Part shown: positions 16,453 through 24,844 of the stretch, in pieces
How the letters are laid out: each line of letters starts with the position of its first letter
Numbering within the stretch: the stretch's first letter is position 1
Assembly (NCBI GenBank): GCA_038251425.1
Contig: JBBSBI010000005.1
Location: 17,312 to 81,311, forward strand
DNA: 64,000 nucleotides
Direction of reading: 5' to 3'
DNA from: JBBRRP01 sp038251425
Lineage (GTDB): Bacteria; Myxococcota_A; Polyangia; Polyangiales; Polyangiaceae
The notes under the pieces: generated by a model
Database searches by the model: none
What the model saw: only the letters and a program-made list of their open reading frames with translations
What the model was told of the DNA's origin: nothing
Position numbers and translations under genes: made by a program

Positions 16453-18975
16453 ATGACCGCGAGCCTTGCGCCCCTCCAACTTCAGCTAAGCAAACTTCCG
16501 CCGAGTGACGATCTCCCAGGGGACGCTCTCTTGGAGCCGTTTCTGGAGTATGTGCAGGGGCTCGGGCTGGATCTCTATCCCGCGCAGGAGGAGGCCATCC
16601 TGGAGCTTTTTGCGGACAAGAACCTTATCTTGTCCACCCCCACAGGTTCTGGAAAGTCACTCGTCGCAACCGCCCTCCATTTTCGAGCGATGGCGCTGAA
16701 TCAACGCTCCTTTTACACCTGCCCCATCAAGGCCCTGGTGAACGAGAAGTTCTTCGCGCTTTCCGCCGCATTTGGCCCAGCCAACGTGGGGCTGATGACG
16801 GGCGATGCAAGCGTTAATCCGGAAGCGCCAATTATTTGTTGCACCGCGGAAATCTTAGCCAACGTCGCGCTCCGCGAAGGCGAAAAGGCGGATGTGGGGG
16901 CGGTGGTGATGGATGAATTCCACTACTATTCGGACCGTGATCGGGGGACGGCGTGGCAAGTTCCGCTGCTAACGCTGCCACAGGCGAACTTCCTGCTAAT
17001 GTCCGCGACGCTCGGCCCCACTCAGTTCTTTGAACGTGAGCTCACACGGCGCAACGGACAAGCAACCGCTGTTATCACCTCATCGGTGCGCCCTGTGCCG
17101 CTGGACTACGAGTATCGCACCACGCCGCTCCACGAAACGCTCCAGGAGTTGGTAGCGGGCTCGCGCTACCCGATTTACCTCGTTGCTTTCACGCAGCGCG
17201 CCTGCGCCGAATTCGCGCAAAATCTGATGAGCAGCGATTTCTCTTCGAAGGAGGAGAAACGCGCCATTCACGATGCTCTCGTGGGCGTCCGTTGGGCGAG
17301 CCCGTATGGCAAAGAGCTCCAAAAGTTTCTGCGCCATGGGATCGGCATTCATCACGCCGGCCTCTTGCCGAAGTATCGATTGATCGTGGAGCGCCTGGCG
17401 CAAACCGGCCTGCTCAAGGTGATTTGCGGGACCGATACGCTGGGCGTCGGCGTGAACATTCCAATCCGAAGCGTGCTCTTTACGGGCCTCTGCAAGTTCG
17501 ATGGCGAGAAAACTACCATTCTTAGCGTGCGTGATTTTCAGCAAATCAGTGGGCGGGCGGGGCGCAAAGGCTTCGATGATCACGGCAGCGTCGTCGTGCA
17601 AGCCCCGGAGCATGTGATTGAAAACTTGCGTCTGGATGCCAAGCTCAGCCTAGACGGCAAGAAAAAGAAGGTCGTGAAGAAGAAGCCCCCTGAACGCGGC
17701 TACGTCCATTGGGACAAAGCCACCTTTGATAGGTTAGTCACTTCAGCACCCGAGCCGCTCATTTCGCGCTTCGCCGTGACGCACGGCACACTCCTCAACG
17801 TATTGTCGCGTAGCGACGGTTGCCGCGCCATGGCACGCCTGATCCACCGTTCCCATGGGCGCCGAGCGGAGAAGCGTGTCGCCGCACGGACAGCTCAGGT
17901 GCTGTTTGATTCTTTACTTCACGCTCAGGTGCTCGAGGTGTCCCCGGAAAAACAGGTCACTGTTAATTTGGACTTGCAAGACGATTTCTCGCTGAATCAG
18001 ACGCTCGGCCTCTATCTCATGAGCACGCTAAAACTGCTGGATCCTGAAGACCCGGGCTACGGCTTAGAGGTGCTCACCCTTGTGGAATCCATCCTCGAAA
18101 ATCCTGACTTTGTGCTGATTCGCCAGGTCGACAAGCTGAAGACGGCACTGATGGCGGAGCTCAAAGCTCAAGGCGTTGAATACGATGAGCGCATCAAGAA
18201 GCTAGAAGAGGTGGAATACCCCAAGCCCAATCGAGATTTCATTTACGATACGTTCAACGCCTTCGCCAAAGAGCATCCTTGGGTGGGAACGGAGAATGTT
18301 CGCCCGAAGTCAGTGGCCCGCGAAATGTACGAAAATCTCCTCTCCTTCCCGGACTACATCAAAGAATACGGCATGGAGCGCGCCGAAGGCTTGCTCCTCC
18401 GTTATCTGTCTGAAGTCTACAAAGCACTCGTGCGCAGCGTTCCGCTCACGGCTCGCAATGAAGCTGTGGATGATATCATCACCTACTTTGACATCATGGT
18501 GCGCGCGGTGGATTCAAGCCTGCTCGATGAATGGCAGCGCCAACGCGAAGGTAAGCTGCAAACGAGCGAAGAACGGCTCGAAGAACCGATCGACACCACC
18601 GACGTCACGCGCGACAGCAAAGGCTTCACCGTGCTCGTCCGGAACGCGGTTTTCGGCTTGGTTCGGGCCCTAGCTCAGCACGATTACGCAGCCGCTCTGG
18701 CACTCCTTCAAGCCGGAGACGAGCCGTGGACAGCCGCGAAGTTGGAAGCCGCACTCCTTCCATTCTGGTCCGAACACACCAGCCTGTTGGTCGATCCGAA
18801 AGCTAGAAACCCTCAAAATACGCGAATCCAGAAGCTTGAGGAGGCCTGGATGGTCGAACAAATCCTGTGTGACCCGGAGGAGGCTAACGATTGGCGGTTC
18901 ACCGTCTGTATCGATCTAGCGGCCTCCCGCAGCGCAGGCCGACCCTTGCTCAGCTTGCTCCATCTCGGAAGCTAA
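16453..18975 (+). CDS. Ski2-like DEAD/DEAH-box helicase with DUF3516-type C-terminus
   Basis: The 840 residues begin with a RecA-like domain: YPAQEEAILELF (Q motif), STPTGSGKSL (Walker A, residues 61-70), VMDEFHYYSDRDRG (box DEFHY at 154-158) and MSATLGPT (motif III). The second RecA domain holds GIGIHHAGLLPKYR, CGTDTLGVGVNIPIRSVLFTGL and QQISGRAGRKGFDDHG. A Lys-rich insert (KKKKVVKKKPPERG) precedes a C-terminal region of roughly 400 residues, consistent with DUF3516 proteins. Ski2-like enzymes unwind RNA with 3' overhangs; a bacterial RNA role is inferred. The 3' end overlaps the convergent glycosyltransferase gene by four bases. Confidence 0.92.
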   Translation: MTASLAPLQLQLSKLPPSDDLPGDALLEPFLEYVQGLGLDLYPAQEEAILELFADKNLILSTPTGSGKSLVATALHFRAMALNQRSFYTCPIKALVNEKFFALSAAFGPANVGLMTGDASVNPEAPIICCTAEILANVALREGEKADVGAVVMDEFHYYSDRDRGTAWQVPLLTLPQANFLLMSATLGPTQFFERELTRRNGQATAVITSSVRPVPLDYEYRTTPLHETLQELVAGSRYPIYLVAFTQRACAEFAQNLMSSDFSSKEEKRAIHDALVGVRWASPYGKELQKFLRHGIGIHHAGLLPKYRLIVERLAQTGLLKVICGTDTLGVGVNIPIRSVLFTGLCKFDGEKTTILSVRDFQQISGRAGRKGFDDHGSVVVQAPEHVIENLRLDAKLSLDGKKKKVVKKKPPERGYVHWDKATFDRLVTSAPEPLISRFAVTHGTLLNVLSRSDGCRAMARLIHRSHGRRAEKRVAARTAQVLFDSLLHAQVLEVSPEKQVTVNLDLQDDFSLNQTLGLYLMSTLKLLDPEDPGYGLEVLTLVESILENPDFVLIRQVDKLKTALMAELKAQGVEYDERIKKLEEVEYPKPNRDFIYDTFNAFAKEHPWVGTENVRPKSVAREMYENLLSFPDYIKEYGMERAEGLLLRYLSEVYKALVRSVPLTARNEAVDDIITYFDIMVRAVDSSLLDEWQRQREGKLQTSEERLEEPIDTTDVTRDSKGFTVLVRNAVFGLVRALAQHDYAAALALLQAGDEPWTAAKLEAALLPFWSEHTSLLVDPKARNPQNTRIQKLEEAWMVEQILCDPEEANDWRFTVCIDLAASRSAGRPLLSLLHLGS

Positions 18976-20045
18976 CTGAGAGTTTGGATGTAGTGATCCA
19001 AAGCGCTCAGGATTTCAACATTCCCCGTTTGTGAGTACTTCGCGAGTGCTTCTTCACATTTTGGAATTGCTGCTACAAACTCTGAAACATGAGCTGGATC
19101 ATCCAAGGATGCGGCAGTGCGGCCATACCCCAGGCGTTCCAAATACTTGGCGTTGAGAACTTGCTCGAATTGGCCACTCACTGGGACGGCTAACATCGGC
19201 TTCCGCAGATAAACGGCCTCGCCCATCAGCGTGAAGCCGCCGCCGGCAATCACGCCGCGCGCTTCGGCGAGATCGCGCACGAATCCCGCCTCGCTGAACG
19301 GTCTGAACCTCAAATTACCTTCGACCACTTCTTCCTTGAGCTCGCGTCGCGCACCATACACACGGCATTCGAGCCCGGTTCTACTCAACGTTTCCATGAG
19401 TGAGGCGCTGCCTTCGGCTGTTTGGTACACCAACAAGTGGTCGCCACGCTGGGCCTTAGCCTCGATGATCTCGGGGCGCAGAATCGGGGGAAAGAGAGAG
19501 GTATTCGGTTTGCGGATCGGCGGCCGGAAGAATGTCGTCACGAAATAGTGATCGCAGAAGGGCAGCTTACTTTTCACAAAGGCCTTGGTGAGCTCAAATT
19601 CTCGCCGCTGGCTGGCTATCAAGTCCTTAGGCAACTCGCAGCGATTGATCACCTGCATATTATCGATACTCAGCACCGGCAGGCGATGCAGCTTGGCATA
19701 TTGGTAAGTCCAAGACTCGAAATCACTGATCACCAACTCAGCTTTAAAGTGCGCGATCAGCTCGAAATAGGCGGCGATCTGGCGCGGGAGTGCCACGACA
19801 CCAGTCAATACGTTGGACCACAGTGTCGAGCCCTTCCGCACGCGATTGTCTTCGTAAACAATGTGCATGCCATGGATCCGATGAACCAATCCGCGTTCCG
19901 AGAAGTGCTTCCGTAGAAACTCGACCGCTCGCCCGGAAGCGACGATCTCCACCTCGTGACCCGCTTGAAAAAGATGGTCCAAGATCACACGCGAACGCAT
20001 CGCATGCCCCATGCCCTCCCCCACCACGCCGTACAGGATCCGCAT
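18972..20045 (-). CDS. GT-B glycosyltransferase, MJ1255/VC2487-like family
   Basis: The 357 residues match a small GT-B group related to UDP-glucuronosyltransferase and MurG folds. The N-terminus is MRILYGVVGEGMGHAMRS, with the Gly-x-Gly-His loop used for acceptor or phosphate binding. ELVISDFESWTYQYAK closes the first domain. The C-terminal donor site is GVIAGGGFTLMGEAVYLRKPMLAVPVSGQFEQVLNA near residues 265-300. No membrane helix or signal peptide is present, so it likely works at the cytoplasmic face. The donor and acceptor are unknown. It is transcribed away from the LemA operon with a 113-base divergent gap. Confidence 0.87.
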   Translation of the reverse strand: MRILYGVVGEGMGHAMRSRVILDHLFQAGHEVEIVASGRAVEFLRKHFSERGLVHRIHGMHIVYEDNRVRKGSTLWSNVLTGVVALPRQIAAYFELIAHFKAELVISDFESWTYQYAKLHRLPVLSIDNMQVINRCELPKDLIASQRREFELTKAFVKSKLPFCDHYFVTTFFRPPIRKPNTSLFPPILRPEIIEAKAQRGDHLLVYQTAEGSASLMETLSRTGLECRVYGARRELKEEVVEGNLRFRPFSEAGFVRDLAEARGVIAGGGFTLMGEAVYLRKPMLAVPVSGQFEQVLNAKYLERLGYGRTAASLDDPAHVSEFVAAIPKCEEALAKYSQTGNVEILSALDHYIQTLS

Positions 20046-20158
20046 CCGCTCAGCCTATCCGAGGCGCCGCTTCAATTCATCGAAATGGTTGCGCGACGCG
20101 CCAACGAGCCTTAGCTTGCTCGCGCCCACGTATCGACGACTGACTGAGGGAGCTGAAC

Positions 20159-20767
20159 TTGTCCAAGACACTTTTAATCGTATTAGCGGCCGTAGCAGCT
20201 TTTCTGCTGCTTCCTGTCGGTTGTTCCGTCTCCGCGTACAATGGCCTCATCGGCCTGGATCAAGGCGTGCAGTCCCAGTGGGCTCAGGTGGAGAACGTCT
20301 ATCAACGCCGCTTGGATCTCGTGCCGAATCTGGTCGAAACAGTGAAAGGTGCGGCTGCCTTCGAGAAGAGCACGTTTGTAGAGGTCACCGAAGCTCGAAG
20401 CCGAGCGGCTTCCGTCTCGAGTGGCAGTTCAGGTCAGGCACCCACGAACGCTGCTGAGTTCAAGAAATTTGAGGAAGCTCAGAATCAACTTTCCTCCTCG
20501 CTTTCGCGGCTTATGGTGGTGGTCGAAAAGTATCCGGACCTCAAAGCGACGCAGAATTTTCGCGATCTGCAAGTGCAGCTAGAAGGCACTGAGAATCGCA
20601 TCGCCGTTGAACGGATGCGTTTTAACGAAACAACCCGGGAATTTAATACCAAACGCAATACCTTCCCAACGGCGATCATCGCCTCATTTTTTGGGAGCCG
20701 CTTTCAGGAGAAGGGCTACTTCCGTGCGGATCCGGGCGCAGCAAAAGCACCCAAAGTCGCCTTCTAA
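20159..20767 (+). CDS. LemA family protein
   Basis: The 202 residues begin at a TTG preceded by GAGGGAGC. An N-terminal hydrophobic helix carries LPVGC, which could serve as either membrane anchor or lipobox. The LemA core follows: SAYNGLIGLDQGVQSQWAQVENVYQRRLDLVPNLVETVKG, ATEARSRA-like residues, and the helical end FNETTREFNTKRNTFPTAIIASFFG with EKGYFRAD. LemA proteins are membrane-anchored helical bundles of unsettled function and are usually encoded with TPM-domain proteins, as here. The stop lies inside the next gene, with an overlap of 44 bases if that gene starts at GTG 20724. Confidence 0.93.
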   Translation: MSKTLLIVLAAVAAFLLLPVGCSVSAYNGLIGLDQGVQSQWAQVENVYQRRLDLVPNLVETVKGAAAFEKSTFVEVTEARSRAASVSSGSSGQAPTNAAEFKKFEEAQNQLSSSLSRLMVVVEKYPDLKATQNFRDLQVQLEGTENRIAVERMRFNETTREFNTKRNTFPTAIIASFFGSRFQEKGYFRADPGAAKAPKVAF

Positions 20768-21548
20768 GCGAACGGCCAATCGCGGCAGGCCTTGGGCTAT
20801 TTTTGGGCTGTTTCTCGCAGTTGTGTTTGCCGCGTCCAGCGCAGCGGCTGACCAAGCGATACCGCCGACGCCTCCGGTTCCCGCGCAGTGGGTGACCGAT
20901 AGCGTCCGTCTCCTGCCAACCGAGACAAGCCAAAAGCTGAATGCACGCTTGGGGGCCTACGAGCGCAAGACGGGGCATCAGGTCATCGTATGGATTGGCG
21001 CCACTTCCGGCGTGGTCCCGATCCGCGACTTCGCTGTGAAGACTTTTGCAAGTTGGCAGCTGGGTCGGAAGAAGCTCGACGATGGGCTTTTGCTGATGGT
21101 TCTCGCCCAGGATCGAAAGATTGCTATCGAGGTGGGCTACGGTCTCGAAGGCCGCGTCCCCGATGCGACAGCCGCTCGGATTATCAATGATGTGATGGTG
21201 CCGAAGTTGCGCGCGGGTGATCCGAGTGCCGCCGTAGTGCTAGGCGTCGAGGCCACACTCGCGGCTATCGATGGCGCCCCTTTCGTGGACAATACCGCTC
21301 AAGGTCCACCCAACGCGCCACCGGAAGCCAAACCAAGCTTGCTGCGTTTGGTCCTGTTGGGGCTTCTGATCCTTGGGTTTATCGTGCTCGCCCTCACTCA
21401 CCCCGGATTGGCCCTCAGCCTACTTTGGGTGCTTGCGAGTGGCGGCCGAGGCGGCGGTGGTGGGTTTGGTGGCGGTGGCGGCGGCGGTGGGTTTGGTGGT
21501 GGCGGCGGTGGGCGTTCAGGTGGCGGTGGAGCTTCAGGCTCATGGTAG
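20724..21548 (+). CDS. TPM-domain (YgcG-type) membrane protein with Gly-rich tail
   Basis: From the GTG at 20724 the protein has 275 residues: a basic start, a signal or anchor helix (AIFGLFLAVVFAASSAAA), then the TPM domain at about residues 50-180. That domain contains WVTDSVRLLPTETSQKLNARL, HQVIVWIGATSG, DDGLLLMVLAQDRKIAIEVGYGLEGRVPDATA and INDVMVPKLRAGD. A second membrane helix (LLRLVLLGLLILGFIVLAL) and a tail of about 45 residues, mostly Gly runs ending SGSW, follow. This architecture is the classic LemA partner. The frame is open further upstream to 20607, but a start there would lie deep within lemA. Confidence 0.9.
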   Translation: MRIRAQQKHPKSPSKRTANRGRPWAIFGLFLAVVFAASSAAADQAIPPTPPVPAQWVTDSVRLLPTETSQKLNARLGAYERKTGHQVIVWIGATSGVVPIRDFAVKTFASWQLGRKKLDDGLLLMVLAQDRKIAIEVGYGLEGRVPDATAARIINDVMVPKLRAGDPSAAVVLGVEATLAAIDGAPFVDNTAQGPPNAPPEAKPSLLRLVLLGLLILGFIVLALTHPGLALSLLWVLASGGRGGGGGFGGGGGGGGFGGGGGGRSGGGGASGSW

Positions 21549-21561
21549 AGGAGAATCTGTA

Positions 21562-22005
21562 GTGCTCTGGTTTGGCCGTCGAAAAAATGCGCGTTTAGTT
21601 GATCGGGAGCTCGTGCGGCAAGCGATCGTCGCGGCGGAGCTTTGCACCTCGGGGGAGATCCGTGTCTCTTTGGCTCCCTTCTTTTGGGGCAATGTGCGAA
21701 AAGTGGCGGAGCGCGCCTTCGTCCGTCTCGGAATGACCAACACGCGTGACCGCAACGGGATCCTGTTCTTCGTCGTGCCATCGCGCCGAGCTTTTGTAGT
21801 GCTGGGCGACGCGGGCATTCACGCGCAGGTGGGCCAAGCGTTTTGGGATGATCTTGCTCGGATCTTAACCACCCATTTTAAGCACGCTGAGTTTACCTCG
21901 GGACTCGTGGCGGCCATATCTCTGGCGGGAGAGCAGCTAGCTAACTACTTCCCGCACCAAAACCGCACTGACAAAAACGAGCTTCCCGACGAGATCGACG
22001 GCTGA
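21562..22005 (+). CDS. TPM-domain protein, short form
   Basis: The GTG at 21562 is preceded by GAGGAGA at the right distance and lies 13 bases after the TPM gene. The 147 residues contain the TPM-type fold: LVRQAIVAAELCTSGEIRVSL, AERAFVRLGMTNTRDRNGILFFVVPSRRAFVVLGDAGIHAQVG and HFKHAEFTSGLVAAISLAGEQL. No signal peptide is present. LemA, a long TPM protein and a short TPM protein in this order form a widespread operon. The role, perhaps in envelope protein assembly or turnover, is not established. Confidence 0.87.
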   Translation: MLWFGRRKNARLVDRELVRQAIVAAELCTSGEIRVSLAPFFWGNVRKVAERAFVRLGMTNTRDRNGILFFVVPSRRAFVVLGDAGIHAQVGQAFWDDLARILTTHFKHAEFTSGLVAAISLAGEQLANYFPHQNRTDKNELPDEIDG

Positions 22006-22029
22006 GCCCCCCTCCCCCGTGAGCAACCG

Positions 22030-22689
22030 CTAGCGCTTTTTGGCGGATTTCTTGGCGAATTTCTTGGCTTTAGCCGCAACAGCTGGCTTCTTGGCAGCCG
22101 GGGCTGCCTTCTTCTCAACCGGGGACTTCGAAGAAGCCTTCTTGGCAGTCGCTTTTGCAGTCGCTTTTGCAGTCGTTTTGTTTGAAGCTACTCCCTTGGC
22201 AGCTTTCTCTGCCGGCGCCTTCGGTGCTTTCTTTGTGGGTGCTTTCTTTGTGGGTGCTTTCTTCACTGGTTTCTCGGCTGGTGGCGGAGCCGCGCTTGCC
22301 CCTGCTTGCCACACGCCGAGAGCAGCCCCGCTCGGATCAACGAAAACTCCGATCGCACCCATGTTACCGATGTCTTGATAAGCCACGACAACGCGCGCGC
22401 CGCCCTTAGCGGCTTTGGCGATCGTCTTCTTCACGTCGTCAACCTGAACGTAAGGTAACCACGCAGTGGGTTGCTCGGGCATCTGCTTCTTCGTCATGCC
22501 GCCGCCGGTTCCCGACCCGACGTTGATCATCGTGTAGCCCATTTCAGGCAGGTCAGCGAGATTCCAATCGAAGACCGATTTGTAGAACTTCTTGGCCTTG
22601 GCTAGGTCATCCGTGCTGAGTTCAATGTGTGCAAATCTAACGGCGCGCCTCCGGGCTGGCGAGAATCGGGTGAAGGCCAAGCTCAGCAT
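22030..22689 (-). CDS. VOC/glyoxalase-fold protein with a Lys/Ala/Pro-rich histone H1-like tail; 5' end rearranged
   Basis: Residues about 18-130 form a VOC domain (RFAHIELSTDDLAKAKKFYKSVFDW, GGGMTKKQ, PYVQVDDVKKTIAKAAKGGARV, GAIGVFVDPSGAALGVWQ). Such domains bind metals and small molecules. The last 85 or so residues are almost only Lys, Ala, Pro, Thr and Ser, with short repeats such as KKAPT and TAKA. They resemble histone H1/AlgP-like DNA-binding tails, and this fusion is uncommon. VOC homologues normally start right at the RFAHIEL segment. Here the codon before it is GTT, and the frame reaches its ATG (22689) only through antisense beta-mannosidase sequence, with no ribosome binding site seen. 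Expression is therefore doubtful. Confidence 0.75.
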   Translation of the reverse strand: MLSLAFTRFSPARRRAVRFAHIELSTDDLAKAKKFYKSVFDWNLADLPEMGYTMINVGSGTGGGMTKKQMPEQPTAWLPYVQVDDVKKTIAKAAKGGARVVVAYQDIGNMGAIGVFVDPSGAALGVWQAGASAAPPPAEKPVKKAPTKKAPTKKAPKAPAEKAAKGVASNKTTAKATAKATAKKASSKSPVEKKAAPAAKKPAVAAKAKKFAKKSAKKR

Positions 22690-24162
22690 CAAATCGCCAA
22701 AACTCTGGTGGCCGGCTGGAGAAGGAGAGCAACACCTCTACCAGCTCTCAATTCACTGGCAGAGTGAGGAAGGTAGCCAGACAGCTCTCGAGCGCCGGAT
22801 TGGGCTCCGCACTGTCGAACTCGTGACTGAAGACGATGCCCAACAGAGCACAGAAGCTGGACAATCTTTCTTTTTCCGAGTGAATGATCGAGCGATCTTC
22901 GCGCGAGGTGCCGATTGGATCCCGGTTGATCAGTACGTGGATCGAGCCCAACCTTCCGTCTATCGGCACGTGCTCGGGAGCATGCGCGAAGCGCACATGA
23001 ATATGGTGCGGGTGTGGGGCGGCGGTTGGTACGAGCAGGAAATCTTCTACGATCTCTGCGACGAACTCGGCTTGCTTGTCTGGCAAGATTTTATGATGGC
23101 GTGCGCGCTTTACCCGGCCCACCAAGCCTTCATCGACGAACTTTCGGCGGAAGCCCAATACCAAGTGCGCCGCCTCCACGACCATCCTTGCATCGCGCTC
23201 TGGTGCGGCGACAACGAGAACGCTGCGGGCCTCATGGAGTGGTGGGTCAAAAAGCCAGACTTCAAGACGCATTGGGCGAGCTACAAGCGCACACTCACTG
23301 CCCTCATGAAAACCTGCGAGCGCGAAGACACCACGCGCCGTTTCTGGCTATCTAGCTCTTCGAATAACGATTTCGAGGCGCACCCGAACGACCCCAAGCG
23401 CGGGAACGTGCACTCCTGGATGTTTGGCATGGCAAAAAGCCATTCTCGCACTACCTGACCGTGAAGCCCCGTTTCGTTTCCGAGTTTGGTTTTCGATCAT
23501 TCCCCGAACCACGAACAAGTCGCAAAGTGGTGCCCGAAGAACACTGCAATCCATCGAGCCGGGTGATGGAACTCCATCAACGCTCCGCCAAAGGCAATCT
23601 GCGCATCACCAACACGATGGCGCGCGAGCTACCGATCCCTAAGGATTTCGATACGTTTTGCTGGGCTTCACAAATCAATCAGGCACTGGCGATCCGAACC
23701 GCCGTTGAACACTGGCGCCGTCTGAAGCCTTACTGCATGGGTGCGCTGTTCTGGCAGATCATCGACCTGTGGCCAGCGGCATCTTGGAGCTCTATCGACT
23801 ACTACGGGCGCTGGAAAGTACTGCAACATGAGGCCGTGCGCTTCTTTGCTCCGCTGTTGGTCTCGCTGGAGCCCGAAAACGGCAAGCTCAACGTCTGGAT
23901 CACCTCTGATCTGCCAGATGCGTTGTCGCTGACGGGAGAGCTCGTTGTGACGCCATTCTTCCATGCCGAACTCAGCGGGACGGAAGGACATTTTGCTGGG
24001 GACTGGCGTGTGTTGCGCCCTGGCACCCACGTGCTGCCCTATGTCTTCCACCACGAACGAGCCACGCCAACGTTGACTCTTGCCGCCGCCCGCAAACGCC
24101 TGTCGTGCTTCAGCTTTTACGACCTAAGCGACCACGGTTCTCGACCGAGCAAGCCTCAGTAG
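22650..24162 (+). pseudogene. Beta-mannosidase (GH2) relic: 5'-truncated and frameshifted
   Basis: Two adjacent frames encode the C-terminal two thirds of a GH2 beta-mannosidase. The first, to 23458, includes SPKLWWPAGEGEQHLYQL, FARGADWIPVDQY, MVRVWGGGWYEQEIFYDLCDELG and ALWCGDNENAAG, with the acid/base Glu in the NE pair. The second, from 23461, includes FVSEFGFRSFPE with the nucleophile Glu, then the closing domain. Around 23418 the text TCCTGGATGTTTGG reads correctly only if one G is added, so a single-base deletion causes the shift. Roughly the first 300 residues expected for the family are absent; homology begins abruptly near 22650 against the VOC gene. A sequencing error could explain the shift but not the missing 5' end. 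Confidence 0.85.
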
Positions 24163-24246
24163 CGGTCCCGTCGGACTCGCGATTCGTCTCGTCTTTTGTC
24201 CATCTCCGACTCTTCCGCTCAACGAGCGCCTTCGGTTAGATGGAGT

Positions 24247-24277
24247 CTAGACGGGCGCGCAAAGCGCCCCCGTCTAG
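24247..24277. terminator. Stem-loop between convergent genes, possible transcription terminator
   Basis: CTAGACGGG at 24247-24255 pairs with CCCGTCTAG at 24269-24277, and inner GC pairs flank a short CAAAG-containing loop. It lies between the end of the beta-mannosidase relic (+) and the cold-shock gene (-), where a bidirectional terminator would be expected. No T-run follows on either strand, so strength is uncertain. A smaller hairpin (TGAGC-CTAA-GCTCA) overlaps the cold-shock stop at 24301-24314. Confidence 0.5.
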
Positions 24278-24311
24278 CATCACTCAGTGCTGATTCGTAC
24301 TGAGCCTAAGC

Positions 24312-24509
24312 TCAGATAGGTCGCACACTGATTGCACATGGGCCCTTTTGGCCCTGACCCTCAGTAAAGGACACACGCTGTCCCTCTTCTAAATCCTCGA
24401 AACGAGCTCCTTCGAGCGCTGACATGTGAAAGAAAAGATCTTTCCCACTGCCAGTGTCAATGAAACCAAATCCGCGGTCCGTTTTTCTTTTGATTTTACC
24501 TTCAGCCAC
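24312..24509 (-). CDS. Cold-shock domain protein (CspA family)
   Basis: The 65 residues from the GTG at 24509 form a complete cold-shock domain: MAEGKIKRKTDRGFGFID with RNP1-like GFGFI, then KDLFFHMSALEG with RNP2-like LFFH, then EGQRVSFTEGQGQKGPCAISV. The frame is open to 24620, but the family's usual size and start support GTG. AAAGG lies about 12 bases upstream. Family members bind single-stranded RNA or DNA and melt structure in mRNA. The region between this start and the divergent helicase start (24845) is 335 bases, leaving room for the long leader typical of csp genes. Confidence 0.92.
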   Translation of the reverse strand: MAEGKIKRKTDRGFGFIDTGSGKDLFFHMSALEGARFEDLEEGQRVSFTEGQGQKGPCAISVRPI

Positions 24510-24844
24510 TTTTGCATCGCCTTTGAAAATACACCGCCGTGTTGCCACCAAAGTGGCAGCAACTAAAGCCGCGTACGTATATCCGGGCACCGTAGCCTGA
24601 ATTCGCCCTGAGCGTTCCATTCTTTATTCGCAAAAACCGCAGGAGGCGGGCCAGGGTGGCATAAATCCGGGAATACACAGTACTTTACTGGCCACCGCGA
24701 ACGTCCGAGTCAACAGTTCGGCCCGAAGGAGTGGGTTGCCTACATGCTCATCCCCAGGCTCTATTGCTGGGACGGGGCTTGGTAGAGTCATGGAAAGTAG
24801 AATTTCGGAACATCGGTTGTCTGGCCTGGGCGAGAGCTCCCCCC
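24510..24844. other. Divergent intergenic region between csp and SF1 helicase genes
   Basis: Upstream frames of both neighbours extend into this stretch, but no independent gene is supported. It should contain the promoter and leader of the cold-shock gene and the promoter of the helicase. I could not pick convincing -35/-10 pairs by eye. Confidence 0.4.

Noticed and set aside
21440..21540. GGTGGCGGT-rich repetitive DNA
   Set aside because: It encodes the Gly-rich tail typical of YgcG/TPM proteins, so it is not a separate repeat element.
22040..22378. 112-codon plus-strand hydrophobic frame that looks like a membrane protein
   Set aside because: It is antisense to the Lys/Ala-rich tail of the VOC protein; AAG/GCC repeats read backward give Phe/Leu/Ala runs that mimic membrane helices.
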